Positions 1 to 6,886 of a stretch of 7,733 nt of DNA are shown in pieces. Below the pieces are notes generated by a model. It searched no databases. It saw only the letters and a list, made by a program, of their open reading frames with translations, and was not told the origin of the DNA. Both the position numbers and the translations under genes were made by a program. Within the stretch, counting starts at the first letter, position 1; each line of letters opens with the position of its first letter. Source of the stretch: CAYQTO01 sp964420455 (GTDB lineage Bacteria; Sumerlaeota; Sumerlaeia; SLMS01); contig CAYQTO010000169.1 of the NCBI GenBank assembly GCA_964420455.1, forward strand, positions 1-7,733, read 5' to 3'.

Positions 1-348
1 CCCAAGCGCCAACGGCGCATACCGCTCCGGCAAGGTGATGTCCTCGTCGACCTGCTCCGGCTCCACCCACGTCGCGTTCCAGCCCACCTCGCCGGAGACC
101 GATTGGAAGGGGAGCGCGATCTCCGCCAGCCCCCCGAGCCGCACGCGGACGTGGAGCCCCAGCCCCACCCCCGCGCTCGCACTTACCGTGTCGCCCAGAT
201 CCAGCACCCGGTTCGGGAGATACAAAGCGAGGTTCGACCCCCGCAACGGACTGTATGCCTGCACGCTCCCCCTATCCCGCGTCGACCGCACCGAAGCGCA
301 ACCGCTCGCCAACAGCGCCACCGCGAGCACCACCCACCCCAATCGCAT
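1..348 (-). CDS. Putative lipoprotein of unknown function, 3' end beyond the window edge
   Basis: The frame is open from an ATG at 348 to the left edge, giving the first 116 residues of a longer protein. The N-terminus is a lipoprotein signal peptide: one Arg, a hydrophobic stretch at about residues 5-14, and a lipobox ALLASGC with the lipidated Cys at residue 17. Ala at +2 would favour the outer membrane in a Gram-negative cell. The start is supported by GGAGG (358-362) 9 nt upstream. The mature part has a recognisable NRVLDLGDTV segment (residues 46-55) followed by a glycine- and valine-rich stretch with alternating hydrophobic residues (GVGLGLHVRVRLGG), which suggests beta strands. From memory, similar 'NR-x-LDL-x-D' segments occur in uncharacterised lipoproteins of several Gram-negative phyla, but I cannot name a family. 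It is divergent from uvrC, and nothing links the two functionally. Confidence 0.75.
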   Translation of the reverse strand, partial: MRLGWVVLAVALLASGCASVRSTRDRGSVQAYSPLRGSNLALYLPNRVLDLGDTVSASAGVGLGLHVRVRLGGLAEIALPFQSVSGEVGWNATWVEPEQVDEDITLPERYAPLALG

Positions 349-428
349 TTCCCGAAGCCTCCATCCGGTTTCGGTGGACGGAAATCCCCGCCCCCGTTGC
401 ATGCTTTCCACAGGAGGCGCCCCCGCCC
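349..428. promoter_or_regulatory. Divergent spacer between the lipoprotein gene and uvrC, with two ribosome-binding sites
   Basis: This 80-bp gap separates two divergent start codons, so any promoters for both genes must lie here or inside the opposite gene. It contains AGGAGG at 412-417 (+ strand, 11 nt before the uvrC ATG) and GGAGG at 358-362 (- strand, 9 nt before the lipoprotein ATG). I see no convincing -35/-10 pair in either direction. Confidence 0.45.
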
Positions 429-2384
429 ATGAGCGACAACGAAAACCGCGATCAGGCCCCGCGCGATGACCACATCGAGGCCCTCCTCGACCGTCTTCCC
501 GCAAAGCCCGGCGTCTACCTCATGAAGGACGCCGACGGGAAGGTGCTCTACGTGGGCAAGGCCGTCAGCCTGCGCTCGCGCGTGCGATCCTACTTCCGCG
601 AAAGTGGCGACCAGCGCTTCAGCGTCCGCTTCCTCCGCAGCCGCGTCGCCGACATCGAAACGGTCGTCACCGATACCGAGAAGGAGGCGCTCCTCCTCGA
701 GAACCTCTTCATCAAGAAGCACCAGCCCCGTTACAATATTCGCCTGCGCGACGATAAGACCTACGTCTCGCTCCGCCTCGACCCGAACCACGAATGGCCG
801 CGCCTGCATCGCACCCGCCGACGCCGCGAAAACGACCGCGCCCTTTACTTCGGCCCCTTCTCCTCCAGCCGCTCCCTCAAGGAAACGCAGCGCTTCCTCC
901 AGAAGCTCTTTCCCCTGCGCTCCTGCCCCGACCATGTCCTGCGCAACCGCTCGCGGCCCTGCATCCTTCACCAGATCGACCGCTGCTGCGCCCCCTGCGT
1001 CGGCCTCGTCGACCAGGAACGCTATCGCGAGTTTGTCGACCAGACCATCCTCTTCCTCAATGGCCGCCGCGAGGAGGTCCTTGATCTCCTCCGCGCCAAG
1101 ATGTGGGAGTACGCCGACGGCCTCCAGTACGAGAAGGCTGCCCAGGTCCGCGACCGCATCGCCGCCATCGAGCGCACCGTGGAGAAGGAGGTCGTCGCCA
1201 GCCACCGCGCCTTCGACCGTGATGTGGTCGGCCTCGCCCGCGAGCAGGGCCGCATGGTCTTTACCGTCGTTGCCTTCCGCCGCGGCAACCTCGACGAATC
1301 CACCAGCTACTTCTTTCGTGATCCCGGCTTTCCCGACGGCGAGGTGGTTGAAAGCTTCCTCGGGCAGTATTACAGCCCCGGCCAGCCCATCCCCCGCGAT
1401 GTCGTCCTTCCCGCCGAGCCACCCAACCTTGCCCTCCTTCGCTCCGCACTCGAGGCCCTCCGCGAAGGCCCTGTCCGCCTTGTGGTCCCCCGCCGCGGCG
1501 AGAAGGTCCGCCTCCTCTCCATGGCCTCCAGCAACGCGCGCCAGGAACTCGACCGCCGCCTCGCCGGCGAGAAAAACCGCGAGCAGGTCCTCGCCAACCT
1601 ACAGAAAAAACTCCGCCTTCCCGAACTCCCCCGCCGCATCGAATGCTTCGACATCTCCACCTTCCAGGGGAGCTTCACCGTCGGCTCCATGACCTGCTTC
1701 GTCGATGGCGAGCCGGACAAGACCCAGTATCGCCACTTCAAGATACGCACCGTGGAGGGGCAGGACGACTTTGGTTCCATGCGGGAGGTCCTCACGCGCC
1801 GCTACGCCCGTGTGCTGCGCGAAGGCGCGGACCTTCCCGGGCTGATCGTGATCGACGGCGGCAAGGGCCAGCTCAACATCGCCGTGGAGGTGCTCCGCGA
1901 ACTAGGCCTCCTTGGCCGGGTCCCCGTCTGCGGTCTGGCCAAGGCCCGCTGGAAGACCCGCGAGGAAACCCGCACAGAGGAACGCGTTTTCCTTCCCAAC
2001 CGCAAGGACGCGGTCCGCTTCGACCAGAGCGACCCCGCCCTGTTCATCCTCACCCGCGTTCGTGACGAAGCCCACCGCTTTGGCATCACCTACCACCGCA
2101 AGCTGCGCAACTCGGCGAACCTGCGGAGCGGGCTCGAGGAGATCCCCGGCGTTGGCCCCAAGCGCCGTCGCGCCCTCCTTTCGCACTTTGGCAGCCTCGC
2201 CCGGCTCCGCGCCGCCGGCCCCGAAGCCATCTCCGCAGTCCCGGGCATCACCCCGGCCCTCGCCGCCGAAATCCAGGCGTTCCTCAATCGTCCCGACGAC
2301 CCCGCCACGGCGGACCAGGAACTGGGCGACCTCTTCGAGGAGGAACTCGAGGAGGCCGAGGCCGAGCGCGACGGCAACACCTGA
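429..2384 (+). CDS. uvrC: UvrABC excinuclease subunit C
   Basis: UvrC makes both incisions around a bulky DNA lesion after UvrB is loaded, in cytoplasmic nucleotide excision repair. The protein has 651 residues (E. coli UvrC has about 610) and every expected domain. The N-terminal GIY-YIG nuclease is at about 24-103, with GVY at 28-30, YVG at 41-43 and the EALLLEN helix at 86-92. Four cysteines (166, 178, 186, 190) have the same spacing as the iron-sulfur cluster cysteines of E. coli UvrC. The UVR motif that contacts UvrB is at about 217-252. The RNase H-like nuclease has Asp408 (FDIS), Asp476 (DGGKGQ) and His549 (HRFGITYH). Helix-hairpin-helix DNA-binding motifs are at about 569-617, and an acidic tail ends the protein. 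The ATG at 429 is chosen because AGGAGG lies 11 nt upstream and homology begins shortly after. The frame is open further upstream, but that extension is low-complexity and overlaps the divergent lipoprotein gene. No catalytic residue is missing. Confidence 0.98.
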   Translation: MSDNENRDQAPRDDHIEALLDRLPAKPGVYLMKDADGKVLYVGKAVSLRSRVRSYFRESGDQRFSVRFLRSRVADIETVVTDTEKEALLLENLFIKKHQPRYNIRLRDDKTYVSLRLDPNHEWPRLHRTRRRRENDRALYFGPFSSSRSLKETQRFLQKLFPLRSCPDHVLRNRSRPCILHQIDRCCAPCVGLVDQERYREFVDQTILFLNGRREEVLDLLRAKMWEYADGLQYEKAAQVRDRIAAIERTVEKEVVASHRAFDRDVVGLAREQGRMVFTVVAFRRGNLDESTSYFFRDPGFPDGEVVESFLGQYYSPGQPIPRDVVLPAEPPNLALLRSALEALREGPVRLVVPRRGEKVRLLSMASSNARQELDRRLAGEKNREQVLANLQKKLRLPELPRRIECFDISTFQGSFTVGSMTCFVDGEPDKTQYRHFKIRTVEGQDDFGSMREVLTRRYARVLREGADLPGLIVIDGGKGQLNIAVEVLRELGLLGRVPVCGLAKARWKTREETRTEERVFLPNRKDAVRFDQSDPALFILTRVRDEAHRFGITYHRKLRNSANLRSGLEEIPGVGPKRRRALLSHFGSLARLRAAGPEAISAVPGITPALAAEIQAFLNRPDDPATADQELGDLFEEELEEAEAERDGNT

Positions 2385-2402
2385 ATTCCCGGGAAAAAAC
2401 AA

Positions 2403-2428
2403 CGCCCCCCGGCGCGAACCGGGGGGCG
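2403..2428. terminator. Bidirectional intrinsic terminator between convergent uvrC and methyltransferase genes
   Basis: A perfect 10-bp GC-rich stem (2403-2412 with 2419-2428) closes a 6-nt loop. Read leftward, the stem is followed by TTG and six T (2399-2394), a classic intrinsic terminator for the methyltransferase gene, whose stop is 27 nt away. Read rightward, it is followed by a weaker T-containing stretch (about 2432-2440), and it lies 18 nt after the uvrC stop. A short outer AAAC/GTTT pairing could lengthen the stem. It probably serves both genes but works better leftward. Confidence 0.85.
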
Positions 2429-2455
2429 GGCTGTTTCGTTGGGGCGCTCGCAGGC

Positions 2456-4102
2456 TTACCGCGGCTTGCGGAACTTCAGGATGCCCCACTGGAGGCGGCC
2501 GGCCTTGCCCCCGTCGACCCAGTGGCGCAGCCCCGCCTTCATGTTCTCGATGTAGTCCGTCCCGATGATCGAGGCGACCTCGGCGGCGCGCGCCTCCAGC
2601 TCCTCGTGCACCCGCGAGTAGTGATTCACCAACTGGTCCGTCAAGTCCACCCAGTCGGCCTCTTCCCAGTCGAGGCCCTCCGCAAGGTCGCGGTAGTACT
2701 CCACCGATCCGAGCGAATCGAGATGGATGCGCTTGAGGATCGGCATCAGGTCCTTGCGCGGCGTGTCCGGGTTGCACATCGGGTCGGTAAAGATGAACTG
2801 GCCGCCGGGAGCCAGCACCCGGTTGACTTCCGCGAAGACCCTCGCCCGTTGGGAGCTGTGAAGGATCGAGTCCTGGGACCAGATCACGTCGAAGCTTTCG
2901 TCGGGGGCGGGGATGTCCTCGAAGCTGCCATCGACAACGTTGATCGCGAGCTCGAGTCCGGCGGCGCGGTTCTTCTCGCGGTTCCGTTCGTTCTGGATCT
3001 CGCTGAGGTTGAGGCATGCCACATGGCAGCCAAAGTGCCGGGCGAGGTGGCGTGCCGACCCACCGTAGCCCGATCCGATATCAAGCACTCGGGTGTGCTC
3101 GTTCAGCCCCTCGATCATGTTGGCGATCCGCTCGACGGTGCGATGACTCGCCTCGAAGATCGGCTCGCCCTCCTTCTCGTACAGTCCGATGTGGATGTCC
3201 TCGCCGCCCCAGATCTCATGATAGAAGCGGTCCGCGTCCGCGCTGTTGTAGTAGTTGCGCGTGGTTGCGACGACCTCGTCCTCTCCCGCGCGGCCTTCCT
3301 CATCCTCCTCCGTCACGTAATGCTTTTCCGCCACGTGGACGTAGAAGTCGGGCTCGGCCTCGTGGTAGGTTTCCTTGAAGTCGCCGAAGGTCTGAACTCG
3401 CTGGAAGCCGACCTCGGTCATGAGATCCGCCAGGTAGGCCTTGCGGATCGGGCACATGTTGAGGTGGTAGACGGAGCCGTCGGGGAAGGTGTAGCGGAAG
3501 CGTGCGAGCCCCTCGTCGATGTACTCCGGCTCGGCGGAGACGTCCTCCCCGCAGTAGTAGTAGATGTGCTTGGACTTGAAACCCTCGTCGAGCATTTGGT
3601 CGTAGTTGCGCTGGTCGACGATGAGGATTCCGTCGTGGCGGAGGACGGCGTAGTACTCGGCGAGGGCCTTGCGGCGGTCGCGCTCGTCAAAGAGGTGCGT
3701 CAGCGAGTTGCCGAGGCAGACGACGGCGTCGTACTTGGCGTGCACGTCGCGGGTCAGCCAGCGCCAGTCGGCGTGGATGGTCTTGAGGATGAATCCCTGG
3801 CGCCGGGCATTCTCGAAGGCCTTGGCCAGCATTTCCGGCGAGCCATCGGTGCTCGTCACGTCGAATCCCGCCTGGAGAAGCCGGACCGAATGGAATCCGG
3901 TCCCCGTGGCCACGTCGAGGACCCGCTTGCAGTTGTGTTCCTTCAGGATGCGGATGAAGAAGTCCCCTTCGCTTCCCGCACGGGCGTCCCAATCGATCAG
4001 GTCGTCCCACTTCTGAACAAATCCATGGATGTACTCCGCCCGATAGTGATTCGTGTCGCGCGTCTGGATCGGATCATCGCCGAAGTCTTGCTCAAGGCTC
4101 AT
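2456..4102 (-). CDS. Fused glycine/sarcosine and sarcosine/dimethylglycine N-methyltransferase (betaine synthesis)
   Basis: This 548-residue protein joins two SAM-dependent methyltransferases that convert glycine through sarcosine and dimethylglycine to glycine betaine, a cytoplasmic osmoprotectant. The first half (about 1-260) is glycine/sarcosine N-methyltransferase: SAM motif VLDVATGTGFHS at 61-72, Asp86 after the second strand, CLGNSLTHLF at 129-138, and DQRNYD at 163-168. An acidic linker (about 264-276) follows. The second half (about 283-548) is sarcosine/dimethylglycine N-methyltransferase: NYYNS at 283-287, then IWGGEDIHIG, SAM motif VLDIGSGYGG at 339-348, WSQDSILHS, and TDPM ending at Met442. 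The Gln-Arg pair at 164-165 against Pro-Met at 441-442 matches residues reported in Aphanothece enzymes to separate the two activities (recalled, not checked). Fused enzymes of this size are known, for example in Actinopolyspora halophila. AGGAG at 4109-4113 sits 6 nt before the ATG. No other betaine or SAM-cycle genes are in view. Confidence 0.95.
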   Translation of the reverse strand: MSLEQDFGDDPIQTRDTNHYRAEYIHGFVQKWDDLIDWDARAGSEGDFFIRILKEHNCKRVLDVATGTGFHSVRLLQAGFDVTSTDGSPEMLAKAFENARRQGFILKTIHADWRWLTRDVHAKYDAVVCLGNSLTHLFDERDRRKALAEYYAVLRHDGILIVDQRNYDQMLDEGFKSKHIYYYCGEDVSAEPEYIDEGLARFRYTFPDGSVYHLNMCPIRKAYLADLMTEVGFQRVQTFGDFKETYHEAEPDFYVHVAEKHYVTEEDEEGRAGEDEVVATTRNYYNSADADRFYHEIWGGEDIHIGLYEKEGEPIFEASHRTVERIANMIEGLNEHTRVLDIGSGYGGSARHLARHFGCHVACLNLSEIQNERNREKNRAAGLELAINVVDGSFEDIPAPDESFDVIWSQDSILHSSQRARVFAEVNRVLAPGGQFIFTDPMCNPDTPRKDLMPILKRIHLDSLGSVEYYRDLAEGLDWEEADWVDLTDQLVNHYSRVHEELEARAAEVASIIGTDYIENMKAGLRHWVDGGKAGRLQWGILKFRKPR

Positions 4103-4138
4103 TCTGGTCTCCTCTTCAGTTCAAGTTCGTTCAGCTCG

Positions 4139-4159
4139 GTGGACCTGCCGACAGTCCAC
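4139..4159 (-). promoter_or_regulatory. Leader hairpin upstream of the betaine methyltransferase gene
   Basis: A perfect 6-bp inverted repeat, GTGGAC at 4139-4144 and GTCCAC at 4154-4159, has a 9-nt centre in which TG/CA pairing around TCGG could extend the stem on the minus strand. It lies 37-57 nt upstream of the methyltransferase ATG, between the candidate promoter and the ribosome-binding site. No T-run follows, so it is not a terminator. It could be a 5' UTR structure or an operator. I recognise no riboswitch class. Confidence 0.3.
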
Positions 4160-4214
4160 TTCCCCGTGATGGCGTTCAGGTTTGAGAACGGATTGAGCTC
4201 TCGCGGCTGAAGCT

Positions 4215-4242
4215 ACCCTAAGCCGTCAACCCCCAGATGCAA
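4215..4242 (-). promoter_or_regulatory. Weak candidate promoter for the betaine methyltransferase gene
   Basis: On the minus strand, TTGCAT (4242-4237) and TAGGGT (4220-4215) are separated by 16 bp and each keeps three of six consensus positions for the housekeeping sigma factor. A second -35-like box, TTGACG (4229-4224), lies between them but lacks a matching -10. Transcription would begin near 4208, leaving a leader of about 105 nt. The 279-bp gap from the upstream guaA gene makes a promoter here likely, but the exact site is uncertain. Confidence 0.25.
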
Positions 4243-4381
4243 CGCTCTTTTGGGGAAAAGCCCAGGTTCTCCCGTGACATCCCCATGTTGCTTCGGGAAG
4301 CGAATAAAGTCCGGGATGATTGGCGACGATGTTCAGAAAAGAACCTCGACCCGCGCCATTGATCACCCGGCGATCAGGAAT

Positions 4382-5902
4382 CTATTCCCATTCGATTGTC
4401 GCCGGAGGCTTGCTCGACACGTCGTAGCATACCCGGTTGATGCCCCGCACCTCGTTGATGATTCGGTTGGAGATCCGTGCCATCACCTCGCGGGGCATGT
4501 CATACCAGTCCGCGGTCATGCCGTCGGTGCTCGTGACGCATCGTACCGAGGCCACGTTCTCGTAGGATCGCAGGTCGCCCATGACGCCGACGCTCCGCAC
4601 CGGCAGGAGGACAACGAACGCCTGCCAGATCCGGTCGTAGTGGCCCGACGCCTTCAGTTCCTCGATGAGGATGGCGTCGGCCGCCCGAAGCAGATCCAAG
4701 CGCTTCTTGGTCACCTCGCCGAGGACCCGCACCGCCAGCCCGGGACCCGGAAAGGGGTGCCGCCCGAGGGTCTCCGGGGGCACGCCCATCAGTCGCCCCA
4801 CCTCGCGCACCTCGTCCTTGAACAACTCGCGGAGCGGCTCCACCACGCGCCCCTCGTCGATCAGCTTCAGCACTTCCGTCACCCGGTTGTGGTGTGTCTT
4901 GATCGTCGCGCTCGGGCCCTTTGTCGACACGCTCTCGATCACATCCGGATACAGGGTCCCCTGCGCCAGGAGGTCCTTCTTCCCGATATGGGGAAAGAAG
5001 ACCTCGATGAAGGTACGCCCGATGCGGCGACGCTTTTCCTCCGGGTCCACCACACCCTCGAGAGCACGGAGGAAACGGCCCGAGGCCCGCACCACCTTCA
5101 GCTTGATCCCAAGCTCCCCGAACACCTCGCGCACGCCCTCCACTTCGTTCTGGCGCAGCAGCCCGTTATCCACGAACACCGGCACGCTCCGGTCCCCTAT
5201 CGCCGCGTGGAGCAACACCGCCATCACCGTCGAATCCACCCCGCCGCTGACCGCCGAGATCACCCGCCGGCCCGCCGTCTCCTCCTCCAGCGTCTCGATC
5301 GTCTGGTCCACGAAGTCCTTCATCTGCCAGTTGTCCCGCGCCCGGCACACCCCGAACACGAAGTTCCGCAGCCAGTGCTCGCCTTCCTCCGTGTGCACCA
5401 CCTCGGGATGGAACTGGATGCCATAGACCGAACGCCTGCGGTGGCGCATGACGGCCACCGGGCAGTTGTCCGACTCGCCCAGCACGCGGAAATCCTCCGG
5501 AGCCGTCTCCACCTTGTCCCCGTGGGACATCCACACGCGGCTCGAGCGCGCGAGGCCCTCCAGCAGTGGCGCCTTCCCCCGCAGCCGCAGCTCCGCCATG
5601 CCGTATTCCCGCTTGTTGCTCCGCGCCACCGCCCCCCCGTGCTCCAGAGCCAGCAACTGCATCCCATAACAGATTCCTAGGACCGGCGCGTCCTCCTCCA
5701 GGACCCACTTCGCCAGCCGCGGCGCCCCCTTGGCATACACCGAAGCCGGCCCTCCGCTGAGGATGTACCCGTCCGGCTTCAGCGATCCCACCTTCGCCCG
5801 CGAGACGTCCGGCGGAAAGATCTCCGCGAAGACCCCCATCCCCCGGATACGCCGGGCAATCAACTGGGTGTACTGGGAACCGTAGTCCAGGATGACGATC
5901 AT
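4382..5902 (-). CDS. guaA: GMP synthase (glutamine-hydrolysing)
   Basis: This enzyme converts XMP, ATP and glutamine to GMP in the last step of guanine nucleotide synthesis, in the cytoplasm. The 506-residue protein has the standard architecture and is close to the usual length (about 510-525). The class I glutamine amidotransferase domain is at about 1-195, with nucleophile Cys78 in GICYGMQ and the partner residues His165 and Glu167 in QFHPE. The ATP-pyrophosphatase domain has its P-loop SGGVDS at 219-224. The C-terminal dimerisation domain includes RHPFPGPGLAVR and ends with the family's invariant PPATIEWE. The ATG at 5902 gives the typical N-terminus (MIVILDYGSQYTQ) and has AGGA (5911-5914) 8 nt upstream. 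It lies 81 bp downstream of the DUF72 gene on the same strand and could share its transcript. No guaB lies nearby, and no strong terminator is visible after its TAG stop. Confidence 0.98.
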   Translation of the reverse strand: MIVILDYGSQYTQLIARRIRGMGVFAEIFPPDVSRAKVGSLKPDGYILSGGPASVYAKGAPRLAKWVLEEDAPVLGICYGMQLLALEHGGAVARSNKREYGMAELRLRGKAPLLEGLARSSRVWMSHGDKVETAPEDFRVLGESDNCPVAVMRHRRRSVYGIQFHPEVVHTEEGEHWLRNFVFGVCRARDNWQMKDFVDQTIETLEEETAGRRVISAVSGGVDSTVMAVLLHAAIGDRSVPVFVDNGLLRQNEVEGVREVFGELGIKLKVVRASGRFLRALEGVVDPEEKRRRIGRTFIEVFFPHIGKKDLLAQGTLYPDVIESVSTKGPSATIKTHHNRVTEVLKLIDEGRVVEPLRELFKDEVREVGRLMGVPPETLGRHPFPGPGLAVRVLGEVTKKRLDLLRAADAILIEELKASGHYDRIWQAFVVLLPVRSVGVMGDLRSYENVASVRCVTSTDGMTADWYDMPREVMARISNRIINEVRGINRVCYDVSSKPPATIEWE

Positions 5903-5983
5903 GGGGGCTTTCCTCGCTGGGTGAGCCGTCAGACATGCCCGCGAGGGGAGCGCAGCGCGACGAAAAAGTGCGATTGAAGGCCG

Positions 5984-6886
5984 CTATTCGAAAAGGTCGC
6001 CCTGGGCCGGCGCCGCCGGCTCCACCTCCAGCCCCGTGGCCCCGAGCTTCTCCCGGTGCTCCTCGAACAGCCCCCGGGGGAGGCGCCCCCTCGCCAGGCC
6101 CAGTTCCGCCGCCAGCTCGATCCCGTTCACCACCGCATCGCCCCGGTGGTGGTTGTTCATCACAATGATCGTGCTCTTTGCCGCCGGGGCCACGCGACGG
6201 ATGCGCGCCAGCCAGGGCGCCAGTTCGTCCCGTGTATACAGATAGTCGTATCGGGCCCCGTAGTAGGCCTCCTCCTCCGCCCACCAGGCCTCCGCGTTGC
6301 GGCCGTGGAATCGTATATACGCCAGGGGACCAGTCAGGACCTCGTCCGGCGGGATGTTGTTGCGCAACGCCGGCTGGTCGATGTTGGCCACCGAGATTCC
6401 CTCGCGCCGCAGCAGGTCGAAGTGCTCCTCGTGCCACCAGGAATCGTGGCGGAACTCCGCCACCAGGGGAAGCCCCCCGAGGAGGCCCGCCAGCCGGGCA
6501 AGGTGGTCGCGGTTTGCCCCGGTCGCGCGGAAGGACCATGGAAACTGGGCAAGCACCGCCTCCAGCCGGCCCGCCGCCACCAACGGCTCGAGGAAGCCCC
6601 GGTACGACGAGATCAGCGCCCCATCCAGCCGCCCCTCGTGGGTCAGCTCCCGGTACACCTTCGCCGCAAAGCGGAATCCGGGAAAGGGCTCCACCTCCGC
6701 CAACCAGCGTTCCGACGTCGAAGGGGCCGGGATTCGGTAGAAGCACACGTTGATTTCCACCACGTCGAACCAGGACGCGATGAGCGCCAGCGGCCGGAAT
6801 CCCCGCGGCAAGGGGCGTGGATAGACGGTCCCCTGCCAATCGTCATAGGACCACCCCGCGGGGCCTATGCGGATGCTCCCGGTCAC
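5984..6886 (-). CDS. DUF72 (YecE-like) family protein
   Basis: This 300-residue protein belongs to the DUF72 family (E. coli YecE, Thermotoga TM1631), a TIM-barrel fold without an established biochemical role. A published structural comparison, which I recall but cannot check, proposed DNA binding for TM1631. Family hallmarks appear in order: IGPAGWSYDDWQGTVYP at 7-23, VEIN-VCFYRIP at about 43-53, FRFAAKVYRELTH, LAQFPWSF, AEFRHDSWW, YIRFHGRN and MNNHHRGDAVVNG. The usual N-S-T/S-F-Y motif reads N-V-C-F-Y here. The start is taken as GTG at 6886 because homology begins four residues later and the codon overlaps the upstream stop as GTGA. There is no clear Shine-Dalgarno sequence, which fits translational coupling to the DUF1566 gene. 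The frame is open upstream of 6886, but that part overlaps the upstream gene and lacks DUF72 character. The protein is probably cytoplasmic, since no signal peptide is seen. Confidence 0.93.
   Translation of the reverse strand: MTGSIRIGPAGWSYDDWQGTVYPRPLPRGFRPLALIASWFDVVEINVCFYRIPAPSTSERWLAEVEPFPGFRFAAKVYRELTHEGRLDGALISSYRGFLEPLVAAGRLEAVLAQFPWSFRATGANRDHLARLAGLLGGLPLVAEFRHDSWWHEEHFDLLRREGISVANIDQPALRNNIPPDEVLTGPLAYIRFHGRNAEAWWAEEEAYYGARYDYLYTRDELAPWLARIRRVAPAAKSTIIVMNNHHRGDAVVNGIELAAELGLARGRLPRGLFEEHREKLGATGLEVEPAAPAQGDLFE

Larger units (their letters stand above)
4103..4381. other. Non-coding gap between guaA and the betaine methyltransferase gene
   Basis: This 279-bp stretch has no supported gene and is visibly less G+C-rich than its flanks. 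Besides the leader hairpin and candidate promoter listed separately, it holds small inverted repeats: TGATC/GATCA around 7 nt at 4360-4376, 5 nt beyond the guaA stop; GTTC/GAAC around 6 nt at 4331-4344; GCTT/AAGC with a CGGG loop at 4290-4301; and CTTTT/AAAAG around GGGG at 4247-4260. None is followed by a proper T-run on the minus strand, so the end of the guaA transcript is not evident. Confidence 0.6.

Noticed and set aside
255..428. 58-codon N-terminal extension of uvrC
   Set aside because: The extension is Pro/Ser/Arg-rich, overlaps the divergent lipoprotein gene and has no family match. The ATG at 429 has a strong ribosome-binding site.
2522..4210. Long open frame on the + strand, 562 codons
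   Set aside because: It is antisense to the betaine methyltransferase gene, whose two domains are unmistakable. The translation shows Val/Asp-rich mirror composition and no motifs.
4247..4260. CTTTT-GGGG-AAAAG palindrome as a regulatory site
   Set aside because: The stem is only five mostly A-T pairs, which is easily found by chance, and there is no second copy.
4360..4376. Inverted repeat TGATC/GATCA as the guaA terminator
   Set aside because: It has only 5 bp of mixed stem with no T-run after it on the minus strand, so it is too weak to call.
4250..5680. Long open frame on the + strand, 476 codons
   Set aside because: It lies antisense to guaA, and its translation is rich in His, Arg and Pro with no recognisable domain. 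It is a by-product of high G+C content.
5903..5936. ATG at 5936 on the minus strand as an earlier guaA start
   Set aside because: It is 34 nt from the guaA ATG and therefore out of frame. The 81-bp gap holds nothing else beyond the guaA ribosome-binding site.
5166..6839. 557-codon minus-strand frame spanning the DUF72 and guaA genes
   Set aside because: It runs across two well-supported genes in another frame, and its product is low-complexity Gly/Arg/Ala sequence.
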